Assembly: GCA_027886185.1 (NCBI GenBank)
Contig: WOAB01000619.1
Coordinates: 7,192,001-7,256,000, forward strand
Reading direction: 5' to 3'
Length of the DNA: 64,000 bases
Origin: Rheum nobile
Lineage: Eukaryota; Streptophyta; Magnoliopsida; Caryophyllales; Polygonaceae
Shown here: piece by piece, positions 32,388 through 40,524 of the stretch
How the letters are laid out: every line of letters starts with the position of its first letter
Numbering within the stretch: the stretch's first letter is position 1
Program-made: the position numbers and the translations under genes
Notes under the pieces: generated by a model
Databases searched by the model: none
What the model was told of the DNA's origin: nothing
The model's input: only the letters and a program-made list of their open reading frames with translations

Positions 32388-34034
32388 TTAGGCATCACTA
32401 TGACCAGCCGATGGAGTTGATGCGTGATGGGAGAGAAGCGCGCGTACGTCTGCCAAGAGAAGCGTCTGTTGATCAGCCAAATCCTGCACTGCTTGGCAAA
32501 GACTTCTCAGATCCTTCCCCATATATGATTTATCATTCAGTTCCCCCTCAGAATTGTCCGCCTCAGAATCTTCCATAGTCTCAGAAACAGCCGGAACACT
32601 ATCCAGTTTCACCCAGCCTTCGTCACCTTGAAGAACAAACTTCATCTTGTGTAGATTACTGACATCGAAGGGGCGGGAGAAGACACTCGATTCCGCCGGG
32701 GAGTTGTAGACTTTATGGTACTCAAGAATCTTTTTGACAACTCGAGGGAACGAAAGAGCGTGCTGGTCTGTGTTCCTAGCATGGGACATGTGCTGCATCA
32801 TAATCCTGGGGAGGCAAATGGGTTCCTTCTTCAATAGCGTAGATAGGAGGACAATATCCAAAATCAGCAGTCGGTTCCTTTTCTGTCCCCTGGGCGTGAT
32901 GTTGCTGATCAAGAAGTGGTATAATACTTTGTTGACGGCAGATATCTCAGATATGTCAAGATCACCACTTCCCAAAGCATTCTCAATGCCAGCCACTGCC
33001 CACACTGCTTCAGAATATGGAAAATCCTTAGGCCATCTTCCTTTTGGGTACTCGCCATACCCCTCATGTGGGACTCCCAAGGCTACTCCCAACTCAATGC
33101 TCGAAAACAGATGTACCTTCCCTCCAAGCTTGTAGCTCCCCAGAACGGCGTGGGGTCTGACTTCCATCACATAAGACGAATAGAACTCCCTTATCAAGTC
33201 CTCATCCACTCCTTCTTCTTCCACGAACATCCGACTCCACTTCTGAGCATCCAGTACTGCATACACCTCCTCCAGATAATTCTCCTTAAGGAACTCCGGG
33301 TCCACCAGCAATTCTTTTACCACGGACTTATGGCTCATGCTTTTGACTTCATCAGCCGCCACCTTTCCTTTGGCCTTGGCGGGCTGACGACGTTGACTTT
33401 TGTGGAGAGGACCAACAGAGACCTTGGCTTTCTTCGCTTTGTTCCCAGTGAGGGGTTCTGACTCCTCGTCAGAACTCACTGTGATAGCCTTCTCAGACTT
33501 CTTCTGAGAGCGGGTCTTCCTCTTGGAGGAGTATGCAGTCTTTATCCTTCCAGATGACTTTAGAGAAATAAGAGGTTCCTCATCATCTTCTTCCTCAACC
33601 AATTCTGTGGCGAGACACCTTACAACTCCCTGAATCTTCTCCTTCACAGCCACGTGCTCCTCAGTGGTGACTGGAGTGGTCTCTCTAGGTAACTCCTTTA
33701 TCTCCTCTTCAATGGGGTCAGGATGGGTTGGAGAGGAATAAACCTCCTCTCTTTCAGTAGAGGATATGGCAGTGGGAACGACCGATGAGATTTTAGGGTT
33801 AGGGTTTTGTGGAGTGGGTTCTGTGTTTGGGGCGATTGGGGCTATGTAGGGGACCATGGCGAGTTGGTCCTGGTTGGGTGATGGTAGAGGGGTAACAGTG
33901 GTGGTCGCTGGGGTGGTGGAGGTGGAAGGTAGGGACTGGGTAATGGCGGCGAGGAGAGCGGGGTCTGTCCCAATGGAGGACAGTTTGGCAAGGAGGTTTT
34001 GGAGGTCTTGGGCAAGGTAAGTGTTTGAGGCCAT
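32388..34034 (-). CDS. Extra ORF of SIRE-like copia element, 548 aa
   Basis: An intact ORF downstream of the place where pol should be, the position of the env-like ORF in SIRE/Maximus elements. The N-terminal 270 residues are low in complexity: Pro/Thr-rich, then acidic, then basic (KRKTRSQKKSEKA, a possible nuclear signal). A folded domain follows from about residue 260: NYLEEVYAVLDAQKWSRMF, REFYSSYVMEVRPHA, GVALGVPHEGYGEYPKGRWP, NKVLYHFLISNITPRGQKRN and LPRIMMQHMSH. The same domain, diverged, is in the copia element at 51641-53242; it resembles the unnamed plant transposon protein domain seen in many plant elements. A signal peptide or clear membrane span is absent, so an envelope role is not supported. 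Start chosen at MASNTYLAQD. Function unknown. Confidence 0.8.
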   Translation of the reverse strand: MASNTYLAQDLQNLLAKLSSIGTDPALLAAITQSLPSTSTTPATTTVTPLPSPNQDQLAMVPYIAPIAPNTEPTPQNPNPKISSVVPTAISSTEREEVYSSPTHPDPIEEEIKELPRETTPVTTEEHVAVKEKIQGVVRCLATELVEEEDDEEPLISLKSSGRIKTAYSSKRKTRSQKKSEKAITVSSDEESEPLTGNKAKKAKVSVGPLHKSQRRQPAKAKGKVAADEVKSMSHKSVVKELLVDPEFLKENYLEEVYAVLDAQKWSRMFVEEEGVDEDLIREFYSSYVMEVRPHAVLGSYKLGGKVHLFSSIELGVALGVPHEGYGEYPKGRWPKDFPYSEAVWAVAGIENALGSGDLDISEISAVNKVLYHFLISNITPRGQKRNRLLILDIVLLSTLLKKEPICLPRIMMQHMSHARNTDQHALSFPRVVKKILEYHKVYNSPAESSVFSRPFDVSNLHKMKFVLQGDEGWVKLDSVPAVSETMEDSEADNSEGELNDKSYMGKDLRSLCQAVQDLADQQTLLLADVRALLSHHASTPSAGHSDA

Positions 34035-35225
34035 TTTTGTGAGAGAGAGAGAGAGCTGGGAAGACGAGAGGCAGAGAGGAAGAGGAAGATAACTTGAGGA
34101 AGATAAGGGAATAGTGAAGAGGAGACTTACCTGGAGACCCGAATTATATAGCCATCACAAAATCTTCCAGAAATTCCAAAGATAAAATCTGATCCTTTCA
34201 GTTTCCAAAAGATAAAAATTGCAATCTTCCACTTTCCCAAAAACTTGCCAGAATCTCGTCCAAATCCAATTGAACCAGCCGAAAGATCTCTTTCTAACTT
34301 CTTTCCATCAAATCAACCCTTAATGCATGGCGCGTCCCAACACAAGGTTTCCATTATTACATTCTGCCAAACACACGTCATCTCAGACCTGCAAGCCACA
34401 GAGGCCGAACCGTTTTCCCGCCAAAACAAAAAGTAGTAGGGTGTGATGCTGGGGGTTAGTTACCAGAGAGGGTACAAAAGACCATCACACCAAAATATAT
34501 GATATTTGCGATTGATTTTTACATCATGCCTGAGGGGTCTCTAGTTGTGGATGATTAGATGGGCTCATAGGAGACATCAAGCATGACGGTTACGGGTGAG
34601 CTGTAGAATCAACTATCATTTGGGCTTATGATGAGGGAACAAAACATCAAGTTGATTCTTTTGGGCCGAAATAGAGCTGATTCATGTGACATATGATAAC
34701 ATAGATGACCATGCAAGACATTCAGTACATAAAGAAAGTAAAAGCACATAGTCAAGCTTTTCGAAAATTAATACCCAAGGAAGCTAATGCATAATAAGGC
34801 ATGAAGATTCGACTTTCACAGTTTACTACGTAATCTAGCCAATCATCGAGGGAACACAACACATAGACATGTAGTTAGGGGAACAAATCAGACTTTGTAT
34901 GGAACTGAATGTAGAGTTCCCCAACAGGTGTCCTAATGAGAAAAGTGGAGTTTGATTCTTTGTTCCATGAGATCCCTTATTTGGCAATCTTTCTCAACAC
35001 AGTTATGTCTTTTCTAGATGTACATGGTACCTGAAATTTTCACACAAGGAACAAATTAGTCATTGAGTCCATATCCACGTCTCCTTTACCTTTGACACCA
35101 GGCCTTTGAGTCCCAAACATTCCATGTAGAAGTGAGGTGAGACTCGCTTTGTTCCCTGTCAGGTAACTGACCCTGTATGAGTGACACACTGGGAACATTC
35201 CTCACTTTATCCTGCACAGAAAGAG
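34035..35225 (-). other. Region where pol is missing
   Basis: About 1.2 kb between gag and the extra ORF without retroviral-type coding. About 34440-34700 (minus) matches the DNA just 3' of the pol stop in the sister element (43370-43610), for example CGGCCCAAAAG, AAGCCCAAATGAT and ACCCTCTCTGGTAAC. The deletion therefore removed all of pol and kept the 3' spacer. Confidence 0.7.
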
Positions 35226-37181
35226 TTAGTTCTTGCGAATCCAGACAAGCTTATACTTTCTGGGTTTAGGAGCAACATATCTAATCTTAGGAGGTTCAAC
35301 TTCTATATGCTCCCTAGTAGTGCGAGCAATCTCCTCATTATGTTGCTTCAGCAGGCACTCTTGCTTGTAATGACCAGAATGCCCGCAATACCAACAGACC
35401 CTTTGACACTTCAGATCTACATACTTGCTCTGTCCTGGCCAAATTGTTTTGTTAGCAATCCTTGACTGAAAATCAATATTATTGGACTTACTGTTTTGGG
35501 ATTGCTTCAGCCAAATTGCATGAGCCTTCTGTCCATGATACCAAGCCTTGCCTTCCTTAGTCGAATTAGAACAGTCTTTGCCTTTGTTCCCTCCGGCGGA
35601 ACATTTCCCCTTTTCTTTTACAGACTGTTTTCCTTCGACTTTGGAGCCTTTTTTCTTAGTGTCATCGACAAGAAGCTTAGGTTGATAGCCAATTCCAAAG
35701 CGAGGTACTTCCTTCTTTTCAGGTTTCTTTTCATTCTTGGCTGCAACAAAGACAATACCTTTTAGCTCGTCCTTCTGTTCCTCACTAAGTTTGGTTAGAT
35801 CACTAGAAAGTTTTGCATTTCCTAGTTTTAACATTAAAGACTCAGCCTCGAGTGAGGAAACAGTGGACTCTAGAGACTTAATCTTTTCAGTGAGTTCTGG
35901 ACACTCAGAGCATGTGTTTGAAGAGGAAGATGAACCTTTCTCAAGCGTGAGCACTTTTTCAGCCCAAACCTGATTTTCTTCGATCAGACCTGAGATCGAT
36001 TCATCTTTCTCTTCGAGTTGCTCACTGAAAAGACTACTCTTGCGAACGAGATTCTTAATGAGAGAGATCAAGCTTTCTTTAGATTTGCATTTTAAGCTTG
36101 ATATAAGATCAGATTCAGTTACCTCATCGTTGATTACCTCTTCCTTTGTCTCGTTTGGAACTTCAATGGCCATTAAGCATACATCCCTGGAATGTGACGA
36201 ATCTTCGTCATCTGAGTCTGATTCTCCCCAGGTGGCAACCATTGCTTGCTTCCCTTCATTTGTTGGAGGCATTCCTGCCTTCTTTTTGAAGCAGTTTCTG
36301 GCCATGTGTCCCTTGTTCTGACAGTGGTAACAAACCATATCTTTCATGTCTTTGTTCCCTTCAGAGGAACTGGGCGAGTCTTTGTTCCGAGACCATATCT
36401 TCCTCATTGCCCTTGTGATAAGAGCAACATCTTCATCGCCATCCTCATCTTCATCGCCCATTTGAGACAGATCAAATGCCCTTTCCACCTTCAGGGCAAT
36501 GCTCTTCGCCTTCTCCTCTCCTTTCTTGTTTATCTTATGGTTATAGACAGAGGCGTTGCTTTCCAGCTTAGCAACCACCTCTTCCATAGTAAGAGTCTTG
36601 ACGTCTGTTTGAGAGTAGAGGGCAAGAGCAATGGCATCCCACTGAGTGTTGAGACCTTGCATGAAGTGATGAGTCAACTTCCAGTCTGGCATTGTTTCAC
36701 CAAGGTACTGAAGCTGACCAACTAGCCCATGGAACCTGGAGTAGTACTCTTGAATGTGTTCATCTTTCCCTTGAGAAACTTGGTCATACTCCTTGATCAG
36801 AGAAAGGATCTTGTTCTTCTTTGTGTCTTCATTTCCTTGATGAAGGCGCTTCAAAGCATCCCAGATCTCCTTAGCAGTTTTGTAGCTCATGATTTTCTTG
36901 AGATCTGAGGGAGAAAGAGCCATGTGGAGGATCTTCTTGGACCTGTTGTTTTTCTCCAATTTCTTCCAGTCCTCATCGGTGTAGTCGATCTTTGGTTTTG
37001 ACTTAGTCTCATCTTCGTCATTCTTGATAACCAAATGACCGACTTCTATGACTCTCCAGATCTGTCCGTCGAGGGAACAAATGTGGGATTCGATTTGTTC
37101 CACCCACCAATCATACTCACCGGCCTTCAGCATTGGCGGCTTCCAGAATGAATCACCGATTGCATTGCTTGACGACGACAT
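35226..37181 (-). CDS. Copia (SIRE-type) Gag, 651 aa, intact
   Basis: Structural nucleocapsid/capsid protein of the element. The N-terminus has the copia capsid pattern: WKPPMLKAGEYDWWVEQIES, DWKKLEKNNRSKKIL, TAKEIWDALKRLHQG and IQEYYSRFHGLVGQL. A CCHC zinc knuckle, CYHCQNKGHMARNC, lies near residue 280; a long coiled-coil-like region with Glu/Ser/Lys follows; a second knuckle, CWYCGHSGHYKQEC, is near residue 600. Length fits the large Gag of SIRE elements. The ORF stops soon after the second knuckle at the edge of the pol deletion. No stop or frameshift. It starts about 55 nt inside the 5' LTR, after the primer site. It could package its own RNA if pol is supplied by a relative. Confidence 0.9.
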   Translation of the reverse strand: MSSSSNAIGDSFWKPPMLKAGEYDWWVEQIESHICSLDGQIWRVIEVGHLVIKNDEDETKSKPKIDYTDEDWKKLEKNNRSKKILHMALSPSDLKKIMSYKTAKEIWDALKRLHQGNEDTKKNKILSLIKEYDQVSQGKDEHIQEYYSRFHGLVGQLQYLGETMPDWKLTHHFMQGLNTQWDAIALALYSQTDVKTLTMEEVVAKLESNASVYNHKINKKGEEKAKSIALKVERAFDLSQMGDEDEDGDEDVALITRAMRKIWSRNKDSPSSSEGNKDMKDMVCYHCQNKGHMARNCFKKKAGMPPTNEGKQAMVATWGESDSDDEDSSHSRDVCLMAIEVPNETKEEVINDEVTESDLISSLKCKSKESLISLIKNLVRKSSLFSEQLEEKDESISGLIEENQVWAEKVLTLEKGSSSSSNTCSECPELTEKIKSLESTVSSLEAESLMLKLGNAKLSSDLTKLSEEQKDELKGIVFVAAKNEKKPEKKEVPRFGIGYQPKLLVDDTKKKGSKVEGKQSVKEKGKCSAGGNKGKDCSNSTKEGKAWYHGQKAHAIWLKQSQNSKSNNIDFQSRIANKTIWPGQSKYVDLKCQRVCWYCGHSGHYKQECLLKQHNEEIARTTREHIEVEPPKIRYVAPKPRKYKLVWIRKN

Positions 37182-37224
37182 CTTTCTTGCAAATTCTGTA
37201 ACGAAAACAATCTAGAGCACCAGG

Positions 37225-37237
37225 CTCTGATACCAAT
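37225..37237 (-). promoter_or_regulatory. Primer binding site, initiator tRNA-Met type
   Basis: On the minus strand TTGGTATCAGAGC directly follows the 5' LTR, the classic primer site of plant copia elements. Confidence 0.9.
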
Positions 37238-38163
37238 TGTTGGATCGTTAGAGTTACGTCTGAGGGAACAAAAGCTTTGTTCCCACAGAAGGCACAGCGG
37301 ATTAAAATAGCAAGAAAGATAACAGAACGAACTCACGATATATAGTGGAAACCCTGATTAGCAAAACTAGCTTCTCAAGGAAAAACCACTACCTTCAAGC
37401 TTCCGCTTGAGAGGATTTTGAAGTGTGTACTTGTCTTATTGATTTCTTGTTCGATTACACTTGTAGCATGGACTCCAAAACACTAGACTTCCCACCTAGA
37501 TTCGAAGATCACTCCTACAACGATGAATCTGAACTCAACCCTCAAAGACTCACAAACACTTCACTCTCTTTTTCTTCTCAACTGAACGCTCTTCGTTCTA
37601 CTTTTTCCTCTGCGTCGTTACTTAGAAAAGAATCCATACTTCTCTTAAATATAACTCGGCTAAAACCCTAATTGACACAAAATTAGGAAATACTAGAATC
37701 GGATTACAAAGATATGATTTTGTTTGGAAGAAAAGATATCACAACCGGTTATATTAATTAAGGAAGGAGTTCCTTAATTAATCCAACCGATTGGATAACG
37801 TTCTTCTCTCTCCAATCACTTTATCTTAGGGAAGATTCCTAGGATCAACACGATCGGGTTTTCTCTCTCCATATCTTCGCGCAATCCGGCTTGATCCTTG
37901 GAGCCGAAGTCTTCATCCTCTACCGCGTGGCTTCTTGATTTGTTTCCTTAATTCTGCACGCTGAATGACTTCTTTCCTTTTGCAGCCTCGATCTTGGTCT
38001 GTCACTTCAGTTCCTGGAGAGGTAACAAAGCACTTGCTAAGTCTTTGTTCCCTCTGAGACCCTCTGCTGCAACGCTCCCTGAGAAAACTCTTCTTGTCCC
38101 TGAAACACTTGGTAGACATATTAGTTGAGTGTTTGTAACCATCAAAACCTAAGGAATTCAACA
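37238..38163 (-). repeat. 5' LTR of the pol-less copia element
   Basis: 926 bp; in element sense this is the promoter LTR, lying upstream of gag. It is related along its length to the 914 bp LTRs at 39551 and 55063, for example TTTCCACTATATATCGTGAG and TTTGTTCCCTCAGACGTAAC in sense orientation. Confidence 0.93.
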
Positions 38164-38489
38164 ACTGGTAACTATTTCAGAATAGGAATTAGGACATTCA
38201 TGAGGATTGAGGACTAGGAATAATCAATGATCAATCAACCAAACTAGAGGTGGATATTTGTTTGGCTAAGTGTTTTTTCCCAATTTGATTACAAACCTTT
38301 GCTTTTGTTTCCTTTGTTTACTTGTTTACAAACAATCAACCAAAATCCCCCCTTTGTTACTATTGCATGCAAATTGACATAAAGAAAGACAACTCCTCCC
38401 TGTGGGATTCGACCCTTGCTTGCATGTTCTACTGAGTTAGGTTTGTTTAGGATTATTTTGATAAGGCGATACGACTTTAGCCTCCGTCA
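38164..38489 (+). repeat. 3' LTR of the Athila-like element, second part
   Basis: Continues the LTR interrupted at 31027 after the ACTGG duplication, and ends CTCCGTCA followed by the CATAT target duplication. Confidence 0.9.
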
Positions 38490-39311
38490 CATATATATAC
38501 AAATTTCTTAATAAATTATGCACTTGAGTTTTAACATCAAATAAGAAAATATAAACATTAGTAAAATCCATTAGTTTTTATTCATTTTTAGAAATTTAAT
38601 AATACAATTTTTTTGATTTAAATGAGTAATATTTGTTGGTGTATTAATTTTTCAAACCTGTCATATTCCATTTATATAGGTCATGACCGTTTTATGCATA
38701 TGGTCATATGGGTCATCTATTCATTATTTTTTGTCTAATGGAAATTTATTCTCTTTAAGTGTGTCATAATGAGAAAATATATAGGTATAAACCATCTTTG
38801 TATCATTGTATATGCATATATATACACTTTATAGTTTTAACATATGTATAAATATCTTAACAACTTAGTACTCAAGTTTTAACACAAAAAGAAAAAATAT
38901 GAAACATTAGGGAAGTCTATTATGTTTTTAATCATTTTTAGAAGGAAAAAAATATATGACTTGTTTATGAGTTTTTAGTCTTAATATATTGATTTTTATT
39001 AATATATTGATATTTGATGATCAATGACTGATAATATATATATAAATATACAGAGATGTGATATAAATAATAGTTTATCAAATTAAGTTGTGTAATATAT
39101 GTTTGAGAAGAAAAAAAACAAATAATGTAGCAAAGGAGACTTGAACCTAAGACCTATGGGTTGTTGAGAAACACTATTACCACTAAGCTATATGCACTTC
39201 ATTGTTTTGTTTTTTTTCAATAATAATTATATAGGTATTGTTGTAACATGATTAATGTACGCAATTAATGAGGCAATAACCCAATCTTATATGTATATAA
39301 TTATATAGGTA
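38490..39311. other. Host or Helitron DNA between two retroelement nests
   Basis: AT-rich and without protein-coding genes. 38655-38850 repeats 25305-25515 from the other side of the Athila-like insertion, and a second motif pair (TTGAGTTTTAACATCAAA and CAAGTTTTAACACAAAAAG) recurs inside it, so the target was a tandem repeat. A tRNA-like segment is at 39137-39190. Confidence 0.5.
39137..39190 (-). other. tRNA-like / SINE-like pol III promoter segment
   Basis: On the minus strand TAGCTTAGTGG (39190-39180) fits a pol III A box and GGTTCAAGTCT (39147-39137) fits a B box, about 43 nt apart. The text between resembles a tRNA body but does not fold into a convincing full cloverleaf. A tRNA-derived SINE head or decayed tRNA gene is likely. 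Confidence 0.45.
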
Positions 39312-39550
39312 CTAGAAATCAGAGCCTCGTGCTACGCACGGGGCAATTTGTTACTTTTGTTGAGGGCTTATTGAGCTGGTGCTTGGATGTACGGTGAAGC
39401 ATTGTCGTTAGAGGGTACCCAGAACGACCGAAACTAATGTGTTGTTGAGTTTATGGTGGGGATTTGCCTGGTTTGGCATCCGAATGTTTAAAGTTTGGTT
39501 ATACACGTAATAGTATGATGCTTGATTATATTTATTTGGTTTGAGAGTCT

Positions 39551-40464
39551 TGTTGGATTCCTTAGGTTTTGATAGTGACAAACATTCAACTAATCTGGGT
39601 ACTAAGTGTTTCAGGAACAAAGACAGTTGTCTCAGGGAACCTTCGCAGCAAAGGATTGAAGAGGGAACAAAGCTCTGTTCTTGTGCTTTGTTACCTCTGA
39701 AGGAACAACAGTGACGAACAAGATCGAAGTTGCGAATGGAAGGAAGAAATCCAGCGTGTCCTTTATGGAAACAAATCAAGGCGCACACGCGGTCAAGGAT
39801 TGAAGAAATCGGCTGGAAGGATCTAGCCGTTGGAGGAGATATGGAGAGAGAAGCTCTATTCCTTATCTTATGGATTCTTTCCTTAGATAAGCGGATTGGA
39901 GAGAGAGAGGAATCTTATCTCATCCGTTTATATTAATTTAAGGGAATCCTTTCCTTTTATTAATATATACGGCTTGGGATATTATTCCTCCAGCAAAACA
40001 TATCTTCGTGTTACCATATTTGAATAAATCTTATCTTGTTACATTTAGGGTTTGACGAGTTGTATTTAATAGAGGTGTAGATTCATTTCTATGTAACCAC
40101 GACGACGGAAAACAGAGAGGACGAAAAAAAGAAAGAAAAGAAGTGAGGTGTGTGTAAGTCTTTGAGGGTTGAGTTTGATTCATCGTTGTAGAAGAGGTTT
40201 CGAGTCTAGCTGGGTGTTTAGATGTCGAAGTCCAGGATACAAGTGTAATCAAGCAAGATATCAATAAGACAAGTACACGCTTCAAAATCCTCTCAAGCGG
40301 AAGCTTGAAGGTAGTGGTTTTTCCTTGAGAAGCTAGTTTTGCTAATCAGGGTTTCCACTATATATCGTGAGTTCGTTTGTTATCTTTCTTGCTATATTAT
40401 TCCGCTGCAACTTCTGTGGGAACAAAGCTTTTGTTCCCTCAGACGTAACTCTAACGATCCAACA
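39551..40464 (+). repeat. 5' LTR of the integrase-less copia element
   Basis: TGTTGGATTCCTTAGG to CGATCCAACA, 914 bp. It is directly followed by ATTGGTATCAGAGC, the primer site for initiator tRNA-Met. Confidence 0.93.
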
Positions 40465-40524
40465 ATTGGTATCAGAGCCTGGTTCTCTAGATTGTTTGTT
40501 TTAGTTACAGATTCTGCAGGAAAG

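Larger units (their letters stand above)
31028..38163 (-). mobile_element. SIRE-like copia element, gag plus extra ORF, no pol
   Basis: A complete insertion of 7136 bp: two 926 bp LTRs, a 5 bp duplication ACTGG (31023-31027 and 38164-38168), an initiator-Met primer site and a polypurine tract, all in minus orientation. The internal region has an open gag (35226-37181) and an open extra ORF (32388-34034). No protease, integrase, RT or RNase H sequence lies between or beside them. The LTRs differ at about 18 positions by eye count (near 1.9 percent). It belongs to the same family as the element at 39551-55976. Confidence 0.93.
25516..38489 (+). mobile_element. Athila-like Ty3/gypsy element, non-autonomous
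   Basis: LTRs start TGATCAGCGC and end CTCCGTCA. The flanking 5 bp duplication CATAT lies at 25511-25515 and 38490-38494. The primer site matches tRNA-Asp. The internal region (27006-29849, 2.8 kb) carries only degenerate gag and protease-end coding; no RT, RNase H or integrase is present. The phrase AAGGCGCTGCTCGGGAGGCA at about 28529 resembles the post-pol region of Athila-type elements. A 7.1 kb copia element is inserted in the 3' LTR. Confidence 0.88.

Noticed and set aside
37127..37336. 69-codon ORF across LTR and primer site
   Set aside because: It crosses the LTR/primer-site junction antisense or out of frame to nothing known; the real gag start is at 37181.
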